Assembly (NCBI RefSeq): GCF_030122845.1
Contig: NZ_CP126084.1
Span: 1,984,001-2,048,000, forward strand
Reading direction: 5' to 3'
Source of the DNA: Paenibacillus woosongensis
GTDB taxonomy: Bacteria > Bacillota > Bacilli > Paenibacillales > Paenibacillaceae
DNA: 64,000 bases
Below, piece by piece: positions 16,167 through 24,615 of this stretch; position 1 is the stretch's first letter, and the number at the start of each line of letters is the position of its first letter. The notes under the pieces are model-generated. The model was not told where the DNA came from and searched no databases. It worked only from the letters and a program-made list of their open reading frames with translations. The position numbers and the translations under genes were made by a program.

Positions 16167-18833
16167 ATGGAAAAATTAATTCTTATTGACGGAAACAGTA
16201 TTATTTACCGGGCGTTCTTCGCCATGCCGCCGCTGAACAATTCAAGCGGCCTGCATACGAACGCTGTGTACGGATTTACGAATATGCTGCTAAGACTCAT
16301 TCAGGATGAGAAGCCGACTCATATTATGGTAGCGTTTGATGCGGGCAAGGTGACGTTCCGCCACGAAGGTTACGAAGATTATAAAGGGGGACGGGAGAAG
16401 ACGCCTCCGGAATTGAGCGAGCAGTTTCCGCTTACCCGCGAGTTGCTGGAGAGCTTTGGAATATGCTGGTTTGAGCTGCCTGGCTACGAGGCTGACGATA
16501 TTATTGGAACGATCAGCAAGCAGGCTGAAGCTGCCGGCAAGGACGTGCTTGTCGTCACGGGAGACAAGGACATGCTGCAGGTAGTCAGCGATAAGGTCAA
16601 GGTGGCCTTGACGCGGAAGGGAATCAGCGAAGTGGAGCCTTATGGGCCGAAGGAGATCCAAGAGAGATATGGGCTTACCCCGGATCAGATCATTGATCTG
16701 AAGGGTCTGATGGGCGATGCTTCGGATAATATTCCCGGCGTCCCGGGAATCGGCGAGAAGACGGCGTTAAAGCTGCTTCACCAGTTCGGCTCCGTGGAGG
16801 AAGTGCTTGCCCGGACGGACGAGCTGAAGGGCAAGATGAAGGAAAATCTCATTCAGCATGCTGAGGATGCAAGGCTGAGTAAAAGGCTTGCTACGATTCA
16901 CCGCGAGGTGCCGGTCGACCGGTCTTTTGACGATATGGTTTTTCGTGGGCTGCAGGAAGAGAAGGCGGGGCCGGTGCTTCGCAAGCTAGAGTTCAAATCA
17001 TTGCTTGAACGATTGTCATTCGGTGAAGGGGCTGGAACGGCCGAAGCAGGGGAAGCGACCGTCAGGGCGCAGGATGAAGTTGAGGTAACGATCGTGAATG
17101 AAACCTCACTGCAAGAACTTGTGCACGAGCTTCCGGGGATCGAGGTTATGTATGTGGAATCTCGCGGCGATAATCCACATCAGTCCGAGGTTATGGGGCT
17201 GATCTTCTCTTCAAAGGAGCGTCATTTCTTTGTGTCCTGCGAATTTTTGCTAAGCGCGGAGGCGAAGCCCGTCAAGGATTGGCTTGCTAACCCGCAAATA
17301 CCAAAACGCGGTTATGATCTTCATCGGGCTGATTTGGCGTTGTACTGGCAAGGAATTACGTTTGCGGGGGCCGAATTTGATATCGAACTAGCCGCGTATT
17401 TGCTGGATCCAACGGATAATAATCAGACGATCAGCGGGCTTGCTGCCAAATATCATTTGCCGCAATTGCCTTCGGATGATGAGGTATACGGGAAAGGGGC
17501 CAAATTTAAGGCGCCTGATCCTGAAACGCTCAGCCGCCATTTGGCCCGCAAGGCGCTGGCAATGCTGCGCCTGATTCCGCTGCAGAAGGAAGAGCTTGAG
17601 AAAAATGAAATGAACCGGTTGTTCTATGAGCTGGAAATGCCGCTGTCCCGCATTTTGGCGGATATGGAGAAGCAGGGGATCTCGGTCAACCGCGACGCGC
17701 TGGCGGAGCTCGGCAAGGAGTTCGAGGCGCAGATCAGCAAACTGGAGAAGCGCATTTATGAAATTGCCGGTCTGGAATTCAATTTGAATTCGCCAAAGCA
17801 GCTCGGTGAGGTTCTGTTCGATAAACTGGAGCTGCCCGTAGTCAAGAAAACGAAGACGGGATATTCCACCGATGCAGAGGTACTGGAAAAGCTGGCGCCG
17901 TATAACGAAATTGTCCAGTTCATTCTGGAATACCGCCAGCTGGCGAAGCTGCAATCGACTTATGTGGAAGGTCTGCTGAAGGAGATTCGCCAGGACACTG
18001 GCAAGGTTCATACGTTTTACCGGCAGACGATTGCCGCAACGGGCAGACTTAGCAGCCAATATCCGAATTTGCAGAACATTCCAATCCGTTTGGAGGAAGG
18101 ACGCAAAATCCGCCAAGTGTTCGTGCCGTCCGAAGAGGGCTGGTCCATTCTTGCCGCGGACTATTCACAGATTGAACTGCGGGTGCTTGCGCATATTTCA
18201 GATGATAAGGGATTGCAGGAAGCCTTCCTGCATGATATGGATATTCATACGAAAACAGCTATGGATGTCTTCGGTGTATCCCAGGACCAGGTGGATGCCA
18301 ATATGCGCCGTTCAGCCAAGGCTGTAAATTTCGGAATCGTCTATGGAATTAGCGATTATGGATTATCACAGAACCTGCATATTACCCGAAAGGAAGCCGC
18401 GCAATTCATTGAGCAGTATTTCGAGGCTTTTAAGGGCGTACGCCGGTATATGGATGAGATCGTTCAGGAGGCAAAGCGCAACGGCTACGTTACCACGCTG
18501 CTTGAGCGAAGACGATATCTTCCGGAAATCAACGCCTCCAACTTCAACCTGCGCTCCTTCGCCGAGCGAACGGCGATGAATACGCCGATCCAAGGCACCG
18601 CTGCGGATATCATTAAGCTGGCGATGGTGATGATGGACGAGACGCTACGTAAGCATGGGCTGAAAAGCCGGATGCTGCTTCAGGTCCATGACGAGCTGGT
18701 GTTTGAGGTGCCGCCGGAAGAGTTGGAGACGATGAGCAAGCTTGTGCCTGAGACGATGGAAAGGGCTTTGCAGCTGTCGGTTCCGTTGAAGGCGGAGGTA
18801 AGCAGCGGTTCCAACTGGTACGAAGCCAAATAG
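16167..18833 (+). CDS. polA: DNA polymerase I
   Basis: An 888-residue repair and Okazaki-processing polymerase. Residues 1-290 are the 5'-3' exonuclease (LILIDGNSIIYRAFFAMPPL, VVTGDKDMLQVV, GLMGDASDNIPGVPGIGEKT). Residues about 310-480 are the 3'-5' exonuclease fold, but I do not see the acidic DxE pair, so proofreading is probably lost, as in Geobacillus Pol I. Residues about 490-888 are the polymerase: motif A AADYSQIELRVLAHIS, motif B RRSAKAVNFGIVYG, motif C LQVHDELVFEVP. The ATG follows GAACGAGGTGCTGT. It is followed by a repeat element and mutM, giving a small DNA-repair group. Confidence 0.96.
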   Translation: MEKLILIDGNSIIYRAFFAMPPLNNSSGLHTNAVYGFTNMLLRLIQDEKPTHIMVAFDAGKVTFRHEGYEDYKGGREKTPPELSEQFPLTRELLESFGICWFELPGYEADDIIGTISKQAEAAGKDVLVVTGDKDMLQVVSDKVKVALTRKGISEVEPYGPKEIQERYGLTPDQIIDLKGLMGDASDNIPGVPGIGEKTALKLLHQFGSVEEVLARTDELKGKMKENLIQHAEDARLSKRLATIHREVPVDRSFDDMVFRGLQEEKAGPVLRKLEFKSLLERLSFGEGAGTAEAGEATVRAQDEVEVTIVNETSLQELVHELPGIEVMYVESRGDNPHQSEVMGLIFSSKERHFFVSCEFLLSAEAKPVKDWLANPQIPKRGYDLHRADLALYWQGITFAGAEFDIELAAYLLDPTDNNQTISGLAAKYHLPQLPSDDEVYGKGAKFKAPDPETLSRHLARKALAMLRLIPLQKEELEKNEMNRLFYELEMPLSRILADMEKQGISVNRDALAELGKEFEAQISKLEKRIYEIAGLEFNLNSPKQLGEVLFDKLELPVVKKTKTGYSTDAEVLEKLAPYNEIVQFILEYRQLAKLQSTYVEGLLKEIRQDTGKVHTFYRQTIAATGRLSSQYPNLQNIPIRLEEGRKIRQVFVPSEEGWSILAADYSQIELRVLAHISDDKGLQEAFLHDMDIHTKTAMDVFGVSQDQVDANMRRSAKAVNFGIVYGISDYGLSQNLHITRKEAAQFIEQYFEAFKGVRRYMDEIVQEAKRNGYVTTLLERRRYLPEINASNFNLRSFAERTAMNTPIQGTAADIIKLAMVMMDETLRKHGLKSRMLLQVHDELVFEVPPEELETMSKLVPETMERALQLSVPLKAEVSSGSNWYEAK

Positions 18834-18843
18834 TTTAGAGGTA

Positions 18844-19156
18844 GTTCAAAAAGTCACTTTTGATCACGAAGTATTTCGGGAAGGGAATTCGGCGTCGAAT
18901 CTTGCACTCACCCTTGAAAGCTAATGCTTCCGAAGCATGTTTCTTGCAGAAACATTGCAGGTGCTCATGTAGGCTTCTCCAGATTATGCTTTCGAAGACC
19001 GTTTTCTTCGAAAACGTCGAACTCCGCTCCTCCTGAAAGTTTTGCAGGGCAAAACTCGCATCGGAAGCATAGGCAAAGGGTTCATGCAACCGAAGCGTTT
19101 CGAAGAAACGCACCCCGGGAGAGTATGCTTCGGTACAGAAAAGCGACTTTTTGAGC
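18844..19156. repeat. MITE-like structured intergenic repeat (about 313 bp) with terminal inverted repeats
   Basis: The ends GTTCAAAAAGTCACTTTT (18844-18861) and AAAAGCGACTTTTTGAGC (19139-19156) are inverted copies, 16 of 18 matching. Inside are four perfect hairpins with 7-bp stems and 3-base loops, at 18938-18954, 19000-19016, 19039-19055 and 19095-19111, each with a different stem sequence. An ATGCTTCCGAAGCAT palindrome lies at 18924-18938. No credible gene is present. It fills the polA-mutM gap. It could be a non-autonomous mobile element or a structured RNA; I recall similar stretches between Paenibacillus genes but cannot verify copy number. Confidence 0.6.
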
Positions 19157-19172
19157 CTTTAATGAAGAGGAA

Positions 19173-19196
19173 GTTCAAGAAGGTCGTTAATCACGA
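19173..19196 (+). repeat. Diverged partial copy of the left end of the repeat element
   Basis: GTTCAAGAAGGTCGTTAATC followed by ACGA resembles the left end of the preceding element (GTTCAAAAAGTCACTTTTGATC then ACGA) in the same orientation. It begins 16 bases after the right terminal repeat. It may be a remnant of a second insertion. Confidence 0.45.
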
Positions 19197-19236
19197 AATG
19201 AAGCAGCAACAAATTTAAAGTTTGAGGTGAAAGAAC

Positions 19237-20100
19237 ATGCCGGAGCTACCGGAAGTGGAGACCGTTCGGCGGACATTGTCGGCTCTTATCGTCGGGAAGA
19301 CGATCGAGTCGGTGAAAGTGCTGCTGCCGCGAATTATTCAGCGTCCCGACGATATTAAGCGGTTTGAGACGGAGCTGGCGGGTCATACTATTGTAGATGT
19401 TGGCCGGCGCGGCAAGTTTTTGAGGATTATTATGGATCAGCTTGTCCTGGTCTCCCATCTGCGGATGGAAGGCCGATATGGCGTGTACGATCAAAATGAG
19501 GAAGTAGAGAAGCACACCCATGTCATTTTCCGGTTTACCGATGGCACGGAGCTCAGATATAAGGATGTACGGCAATTCGGCACGATGCACCTGTTCCTTC
19601 CAGGCGAGGAATTCAAGGAGAAGCCGCTCATGAAGCTTGGGCTAGAGCCGCTGGAAGATACTTTTACAGCAGAAGTTCTAAGGGAGCTACTGTTCAAGCG
19701 ATCGACAAAGATCAAGGTTGCTCTGTTAAATCAGGAATATGTGGTGGGGCTCGGCAATATTTATGTGGATGAAGCACTGTTTCGGGCCGGGATTCATCCG
19801 GAGCGTGCGGCGAACACCTTGTCTGCCCAAGAATGGACAACGCTTCATGAAGCGATCGTCTTTACCTTAACCGATGCAGTACAAGCCGGAGGTTCCTCCA
19901 TTAAATCGTATGTTAACGGCCAAGGCGAGATGGGGATGTTCCAGCACTCGCTGCAAATTTACGGGCGCAAAGGCGAATCGTGCGTAAAATGCGGACACCC
20001 GATCGAGAAGAGCGTCGTTGGCGGGCGGGGGACGCATTATTGCCCGATATGCCAGGTTCGTGTTCTGGACAAGCAGTCCCTGGAGAGAATCGGATCGTAA
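19237..20100 (+). CDS. mutM: Formamidopyrimidine-DNA glycosylase
   Basis: Removes oxidised purines such as 8-oxoguanine and nicks the abasic site. The N-terminal MPELPEVETVRRTL gives the catalytic proline (residue 2 of the gene, first of the mature chain) and glutamate. The helix-two-turn-helix has the conserved VVGLGNIYVDEALF near residue 170, and the C-terminal zinc finger is CVKCGHPIEKSVVGGRGTHY, then CPIC. The 287-residue length is slightly above the Bacillus enzyme. The ATG follows TTTGAGGTGAAAGAAC. It follows polA and precedes coaE, the order found in Bacillus. Confidence 0.95.
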   Translation: MPELPEVETVRRTLSALIVGKTIESVKVLLPRIIQRPDDIKRFETELAGHTIVDVGRRGKFLRIIMDQLVLVSHLRMEGRYGVYDQNEEVEKHTHVIFRFTDGTELRYKDVRQFGTMHLFLPGEEFKEKPLMKLGLEPLEDTFTAEVLRELLFKRSTKIKVALLNQEYVVGLGNIYVDEALFRAGIHPERAANTLSAQEWTTLHEAIVFTLTDAVQAGGSSIKSYVNGQGEMGMFQHSLQIYGRKGESCVKCGHPIEKSVVGGRGTHYCPICQVRVLDKQSLERIGS

Positions 20101-20188
20101 TTTCCTCCATGGTTGACCCAGAGCAGGAATTCGGTTCCGAAGCTGGAAGCCCGAAGCGCAAAAGTTATAGAGATAGCGAGGTGAATCC

Positions 20189-20785
20189 ATGAATATCGGG
20201 CTGACGGGCGGAATCGCCACGGGCAAAAGCACGGTCTCCCAAATGCTGGTTAAGCGAGGGGCCATATTAATTGATGCCGATGTCATCGCCAGAGAGGTGA
20301 TGGAGCCCGGGCATCCGGTATTGCAGGCGGTACGGGAGCGGTTCGGTCCAGACGTTATCCATGATGACGGTACATTAAACCGCAAAAGGCTAGGCGAAAT
20401 CGTCTTTTCCGACCCGGAGAAGCTTAAAGCGCTGAATGGTCTTACCCATCCCGCTATTCGCGCCGAAATGAGGAAACGGATGGCGGCTTATGAGGCTGCG
20501 GACCCTGGACGGCTTGTCGTCGTGGATATACCGCTGCTGTATGAATCCGGTTTGGAAACGATGTTTGAACAAGTGATGGTGGTCTATGTGCCACGTGAAT
20601 TGCAGCTTAAGAGGCTGATGCAGAGAGACGAACTGACCTTAGAGCAGGCAGAGGCGAGAATACGAGCCCAAATGGATATCGAGAAAAAGAAGGAGAGGGC
20701 GGATATTTTGATTGATAACAGCCTCGGAATGGACAAGACGGAGTTGCAGATCGCGGAATTTTGGCGGAACAAGGTTTTGCTATGA
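20189..20785 (+). CDS. coaE: Dephospho-CoA kinase
   Basis: Phosphorylates dephospho-CoA on the ribose 3'-hydroxyl, the last step of CoA synthesis. MNIGLTGGIATGKSTVSQML gives the P-loop at residues 6-15. DADVIAREVMEPG near 32 and VVVDIPLLYESGLE near 112 are family motifs. At 198 residues it has the usual length. The ATG is preceded by GCGAGGTGAATCC. Its stop overlaps the start of the lytic transglycosylase gene (ATGA), so the two are translationally coupled, as seen in other Bacillales with a transglycosylase after coaE. Confidence 0.95.
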   Translation: MNIGLTGGIATGKSTVSQMLVKRGAILIDADVIAREVMEPGHPVLQAVRERFGPDVIHDDGTLNRKRLGEIVFSDPEKLKALNGLTHPAIRAEMRKRMAAYEAADPGRLVVVDIPLLYESGLETMFEQVMVVYVPRELQLKRLMQRDELTLEQAEARIRAQMDIEKKKERADILIDNSLGMDKTELQIAEFWRNKVLL

Positions 20786-21345
20786 AATGGCTGCGTAAAA
20801 AAAGAGTGCTGCTTTTGTTGTTTCTCGGTTTTACTGTTATTTTATTTTTTAACTCCAAATGGTTAGCCTTATTTTATCCGATTCATTTCAAAGAAGAAAT
20901 AAAAGTTCATGCTCAGAAATACAATCTTGATCCTTTGATGGTGGCAGCGATCATTCGGGTGGAGAGCAATTACAAGACAGGGTCCGAATCCAAGAAGGGC
21001 GCGCTTGGCATCATGCAGATCATGCCGGATACCGCGAAATGGGTTATCGAACAGTCGAAGCTGCCAGACGTATCTTTAGATAAGGTGAAGGAAGAGAGCG
21101 ATACGAATATCGCGATCGGAACCTGGTATTTGAAATCACTGCACGAACAATTCGACGGTAATGAGATCGCCATGATCGCGGCATATAACGCGGGGCCGAC
21201 GAATGTCCGGAATTGGTTGCGCAGCGGTAGGTGGGATGGAAAGCTCGAATCGGTCAAAAATATCCCTTTTGGCGAAACGAGGCATTATGTACAAAGAGTT
21301 ACTCATTACTACGATCAATACTCTGACATTTACGAGCATTTGTAA
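20782..21345 (+). CDS. Membrane-anchored lytic transglycosylase (SLT family)
   Basis: Cleaves peptidoglycan glycan strands. A basic N-terminus and one hydrophobic segment (about residues 6-28) anchor or export the protein. The catalytic domain has the SLT signature: AAIIRVESNYKTGSESKKGA near residue 53, with the catalytic Glu in RVESN. It is followed by LGIMQIMPDTAKWV and the C-terminal AAYNAGPTNVRNWL and TRHYVQRV motifs. The ATG at 20782 overlaps the coaE stop and is preferred to an in-frame upstream TTG. At 187 residues it is of YjbJ/slt-like size. The role, cell-wall turnover or sporulation, is not fixed by the sequence. Confidence 0.9.
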   Translation: MKWLRKKRVLLLLFLGFTVILFFNSKWLALFYPIHFKEEIKVHAQKYNLDPLMVAAIIRVESNYKTGSESKKGALGIMQIMPDTAKWVIEQSKLPDVSLDKVKEESDTNIAIGTWYLKSLHEQFDGNEIAMIAAYNAGPTNVRNWLRSGRWDGKLESVKNIPFGETRHYVQRVTHYYDQYSDIYEHL

Positions 21346-21373
21346 ATTACCGGGCCCATTCCCGTATGATGGA

Positions 21374-21410
21374 GAAGCATTGGACAGGCTGGGGCCTGCG
21401 CCAATGCTTC
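21374..21410. terminator. Hairpin between the convergent transglycosylase and SASP genes
   Basis: GAAGCATTGG and CCAATGCTTC form a perfect 10-bp stem with a GC-rich 17-base loop. No T-tract follows on either strand, so it may slow or process the convergent transcripts rather than end them cleanly. Confidence 0.5.
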
Positions 21411-21429
21411 CTGAGCTTGGTTGATCAAA

Positions 21430-21651
21430 TTATTGGAATTGACCTGCCAGCTGCTGCTCGGCAATTGTTACCAGACGTTTGGTGATGAAACCACCAATCG
21501 AACCGTTTTCGTAAGAAGTCAGGTTACCGGCATATCCGTCTTGTGGGAAAGAGATGCCAAGCTCCTGAGCTACTTCATATTTCATTTGCTCCAGAGCGCC
21601 GGAAGCTTGTCTAACCACCAGGTCGTTCGAAGAATTATTATTTTGAGCCAT
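21430..21651 (-). CDS. Alpha/beta-type small acid-soluble spore protein
   Basis: A 73-residue protein that coats spore DNA and protects it from UV and heat. The two family signatures are present: the segment around LEQMKYEVAQELGI near residues 20-33, containing the usual GPR-protease site KYEVAQE, and GGFITKRLVTIAEQQL near 53-68. The N-terminal MAQNNNSSNDLVV is typical. The start has an AAGGAGGTGAACATCTC site. The gene proves the host belongs to endospore formers. Transcription by the forespore sigma factor G is expected from the family; I could not fix promoter hexamers. Confidence 0.95.
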   Translation of the reverse strand: MAQNNNSSNDLVVRQASGALEQMKYEVAQELGISFPQDGYAGNLTSYENGSIGGFITKRLVTIAEQQLAGQFQ

Positions 21652-21804
21652 GAGATGTTCACCTCCTTGTGGTAAAAGTATTATGTGCTGAAATAGACGA
21701 CTTCATTACGAATATTTTAGTTATTTATTGGCATTCGTTGATGTATCCGACAACAGCGATCTTAGTTAAATCAAAATTCCTAATAAAAAGGGGGTAAAAG
21801 CACG

Positions 21805-22281
21805 TTGAAATGTCCATATTGTGACTATTCCGGAACAAAGGTGCTGGACTCCAGACCGGCAAACGAGAATCGTTCCATCCGTCGCAGGCGGGAGTGCGAG
21901 AAATGCAGCCGCCGGTTCACTACCTTTGAGATGGTGGAGGAAATGCCGCTGATCGTTATCAAAAAGGACGGCAGCCGAGAGGAATTCAATCGGGAGAAGT
22001 TGCTCCGGGGTTTGATTCGCGCTTGTGAGAAACGGCCGGTGTCCGTGGAACAGCTGGAATCGATCGTGTCGGCAGCGGAAAGATCGCTGCGTCATACAGC
22101 TAACGCTGAGGTAGAGAGCAGGGAAATCGGAGAGCTTATTATGGAGCAATTGTATCCTGTAGATGAGGTCGCATACGTAAGGTTTGCTTCGGTCTATCGC
22201 CAATTCAAGGACATCAATATGTTCATGAAGGAGTTAAAGGGGCTGCTCTCGAAGAGCAGCGGCCCGTCGGATTCGGTGTAA
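21805..22281 (+). CDS. nrdR: Transcriptional repressor NrdR
   Basis: An ATP/dATP-sensing repressor of ribonucleotide reductase genes. The N-terminal zinc ribbon is CPYC (residues 3-6) and CEKC (31-34), followed by [11 protein letters not shown]. The ATP-cone covers about residues 49-139 ([20 protein letters not shown], then [19 protein letters not shown]). The TTG at 21805 is the start because translation from it gives the canonical MKCPYC, and AAGGGGG stands 11 bases before it. At 158 residues it has the normal length. No nrd gene is within view. Confidence 0.95.
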   Translation: MKCPYCDYSGTKVLDSRPANENRSIRRRRECEKCSRRFTTFEMVEEMPLIVIKKDGSREEFNREKLLRGLIRACEKRPVSVEQLESIVSAAERSLRHTANAEVESREIGELIMEQLYPVDEVAYVRFASVYRQFKDINMFMKELKGLLSKSSGPSDSV

Positions 22282-22320
22282 TCCGCAGGCATACTATGGA
22301 TACGCTGGAGGTTTGCATTC

Positions 22321-22521
22321 ATGAAATGGAACAGCCAGGCCGGGATGGCGCTAGGGTTTCTAGCCGGCACGACATTTGGCAGCGGGATTGGCTTTCTGCT
22401 TCATTGGCATTCTTATGATCTGGTTGCGATCGTGAGCGCCTGCGGCGTTATCGGCACAGCCGCAGGGGTGTGGACGGTGCGTAGAGTTGTTCGCGGCACC
22501 CCAAATGCTAACAAATTGTGA
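22321..22521 (+). CDS. Small two-span membrane protein
   Basis: A 66-residue protein with two hydrophobic helices, about residues 8-28 (GMALGFLAGTTFGSGIGFLL) and 33-52, and a basic C-terminal tail. CTGGAGGTTTGCATTC gives a good ribosome site. No family is recognised. It follows nrdR by 39 bases and may be cotranscribed; a terminator follows it. Confidence 0.6.
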   Translation: MKWNSQAGMALGFLAGTTFGSGIGFLLHWHSYDLVAIVSACGVIGTAAGVWTVRRVVRGTPNANKL

Positions 22522-22553
22522 AGAGCGAAAGAAAAATTTAAGGAAACTGGAAT

Positions 22554-22610
22554 AATAAATACCCGTTTCATTCACGTTAAGTGATAGAAGCGGGTATTTA
22601 TTATTTTTTT
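22554..22610 (+). terminator. Terminator before pstS
   Basis: AATAAATACCCG and CGGGTATTTATT form a perfect 12-bp stem with a 25-base loop, followed by A and seven T. The T-tract overlaps the first PhoP repeat of the pstS promoter. Confidence 0.85.
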
Positions 22611-22662
22611 TACACAGAGTTTACAAAACTCATACATGGGTTTGATATTCGGTTTCTATAAT
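22609..22662 (+). promoter_or_regulatory. PhoP box array and promoter of pstSCAB
   Basis: TTTACA at 22609, TTTACA at 22620, CATACA at 22631 and TTGATA at 22642 lie on an exact 11-bp period, the first two being strong matches. TATAAT at 22657 follows the last after 9 bp. This is the Bacillus pst promoter layout, with PhoP repeats in place of a good -35. Confidence 0.8.
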
Positions 22663-22698
22663 CAGACTATACAAACAAATGAGGGGGAAACCTTAACA

Positions 22699-23637
22699 AT
22701 GAAAAAGAGTTTGATGTTAATTTTAACTTTGGTATTGACTTTCACGTTGGCCGCATGCGGACCAAATAACGCGGCAAAGTCCAATAATTCAGCAGAAGCT
22801 CCAGGCGCTGCTAACGAAACTCCGGCAAATGAAACGCCAGCATCCGAGCTGTCCGGTTCAATCCTTGCTGTTGGTTCTTCTGCACTTCAACCTCTCGTGG
22901 ATCAAGCGTCCAAAAAATTCATGGATCAGCATCCGAAGGTTTCTATCCAAGTGCAAGGCGGCGGCAGCGGCACGGGCTTGACTCAAGTATCCGGCGGACA
23001 AGCTGACATCGGCAACTCCGACGTATTCGCCGAAGAGAAGCTGGATGCAGCTCAAGCTGGTGAACTGGTTGACCATCAAGTAGCGGTCGTAGCTATGGCA
23101 GCAGTCATTAACCCTGAGATCACAGTTGATAACCTGACGAAGGATCAATTGGTAGGCATTTTCACAGGCAAAATCACTAACTGGAAAGAAGTTGGCGGAC
23201 AGGATCAAAAAATTCAAATCGTAAACAGACCGTCCAGCTCGGGTACGCGCGCGACTTTTGAGAAATATGCACTAGGCACGAAAACGGAAGATCTTCAAGG
23301 CTCCATTCAAGAGGATTCCTCGGGTACCGTTAAGAAGCTGGTAAAAGAAACGCCTGGCGCGATCGGCTACCTGGCTCTGTCCTACCTGGATGATTCCATC
23401 AAAGTTGTGAAATACGACGGCGTTGAAGCGAACGAAGAGAATGTTGCTAACGGCAGCTACCCTGTATGGGCGTATGAGCACATGTACACCAAAGGCGAAG
23501 CAAACGAAGTTGTGAAAGCATTCCTCGAATATATGGTTTCCGATGATGTGCAAAATAACGATGTCGTTGAGCTTGGCTACATTCCAGCCGGAAAAATGCA
23601 AGTGAAACGCGACGCTGACGGCAATATTACGAAATAA
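22699..23637 (+). CDS. pstS: Phosphate-binding lipoprotein PstS
   Basis: A 312-residue extracellular lipoprotein that delivers phosphate to the Pst permease. MKKSLMLILTLVLTFTLAAC is a signal peptide with lipobox LAAC, Cys near residue 20. A Ser/Asn/Pro/Glu-rich linker follows. The binding-site motifs are VGSSALQPLVDQA, QGGGSGTGLTQVSGGQADIG and NRPSSSGTRATFEKYALG. The ATG at 22699 follows GAGGGGGAAACC and gives a proper signal peptide; an upstream in-frame start at 22636 would lie within the promoter. First gene of the pst operon, under the PhoP array. Confidence 0.95.
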   Translation: MKKSLMLILTLVLTFTLAACGPNNAAKSNNSAEAPGAANETPANETPASELSGSILAVGSSALQPLVDQASKKFMDQHPKVSIQVQGGGSGTGLTQVSGGQADIGNSDVFAEEKLDAAQAGELVDHQVAVVAMAAVINPEITVDNLTKDQLVGIFTGKITNWKEVGGQDQKIQIVNRPSSSGTRATFEKYALGTKTEDLQGSIQEDSSGTVKKLVKETPGAIGYLALSYLDDSIKVVKYDGVEANEENVANGSYPVWAYEHMYTKGEANEVVKAFLEYMVSDDVQNNDVVELGYIPAGKMQVKRDADGNITK

Positions 23638-23661
23638 TATATGACATCATTTCGGCAAGAC

Positions 23662-23685
23662 GAGAGGCGGATTCTTCTGCCTCTC
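23662..23685 (+). terminator. Intercistronic hairpin between pstS and pstC
   Basis: GAGAGGC and GCCTCTC pair around a 10-base loop. There is no T-tract. Such stems commonly protect the pstS message and give more binding protein than permease. Confidence 0.5.
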
Positions 23686-23712
23686 TCTGTGCTGTGTAAA
23701 GGGAGAGGTCTT

Positions 23713-24615
23713 ATGGCTCATGCCGGCAGAAGACAAAAACCAAAACAACACGTAATCGAAGAATGGACAGGTAAAATATTTACATCGCTATGTATCGTCC
23801 TTCTGGTCGTCACTATTTTCTCTATGGTGTATTTCGTGGCGACCAAAGGATTGAGCTCGTTTTTTAAGGACGGAATCAGCGTAGCCGAAATATTTGGCAG
23901 CACACAGTGGAAGCCGGATGGGGAGCCCCCGTTCTTCGGCGCTTTGCCATTTATTATCGGATCGTTCAGCACATCCCTGCTCGCTGCTCTGATTTCCGCA
24001 CCATTAGGTATTTGCGCGGCTCTCTTCATGATTGAAATCATGCCGAAAATCGGCAGAAAATATTTGCAGCCCGTCATCGAGCTTCTGGCGGGAATTCCCT
24101 CCGTTGTCTACGGATTTGTGGGCCTGAGTGTCATCGTGCCCTTTTATCGCGACGTCTTTCCGGGTCAAGGGCTTGGGATTGCGGCCGGTGCTACCGTGCT
24201 GTCGATCATGATTCTCCCGACGATCACTTCTATTGCTACCGATGCGCTGGCCGCACTTCCTTCAGGCCTGAAGGAAGGCTCTTATGCGCTTGGGGCTACG
24301 AGATGGCAAACGCTGTACCGTACGGTGCTGCCTACGACGCTGCCTGCTTTGATGACAGGCGTTGTGCTTGGCATGGCGCGGGCCTTTGGGGAAGCGTTGG
24401 CCGTCCAGATGGTTATCGGGAATGCTCCGCATATCCCCGGGTCGCTGTTTGAATCCACATCGACTTTGACAAGTGTCATTACACTGAGCATGGGCAATAC
24501 CGTTATGGGCACGATGCAGAACAATGTTCTGTGGACACTGGCTCTCATCCTGATGATGATGACCTTTGTTTTCGTCTTCGTAGTACGGTGGCTGGAAAGG
24601 AGAGCTAATCGATGA
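23713..24615 (+). CDS. pstC: Phosphate ABC transporter permease PstC
   Basis: A 300-residue inner-membrane permease. A polar N-terminus is followed by six membrane spans. The binding-protein-dependent transport EAA loop is seen as ALPSGLKEGSYALGATRWQT near residue 185. It also has ELLAGIPSVVYGFVGLSVIV, a family motif. The ATG at 23713 follows GGGAGAGGTCTT; upstream in-frame codons overlap the hairpin. Its stop overlaps the start of pstA (ATGA), so the two permeases are coupled. Confidence 0.93.
   Translation: MAHAGRRQKPKQHVIEEWTGKIFTSLCIVLLVVTIFSMVYFVATKGLSSFFKDGISVAEIFGSTQWKPDGEPPFFGALPFIIGSFSTSLLAALISAPLGICAALFMIEIMPKIGRKYLQPVIELLAGIPSVVYGFVGLSVIVPFYRDVFPGQGLGIAAGATVLSIMILPTITSIATDALAALPSGLKEGSYALGATRWQTLYRTVLPTTLPALMTGVVLGMARAFGEALAVQMVIGNAPHIPGSLFESTSTLTSVITLSMGNTVMGTMQNNVLWTLALILMMMTFVFVFVVRWLERRANR

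Noticed and set aside
17388-18116. 242-codon open frame on the minus strand inside polA
   Set aside because: Codon shadow of the conserved polymerase region.
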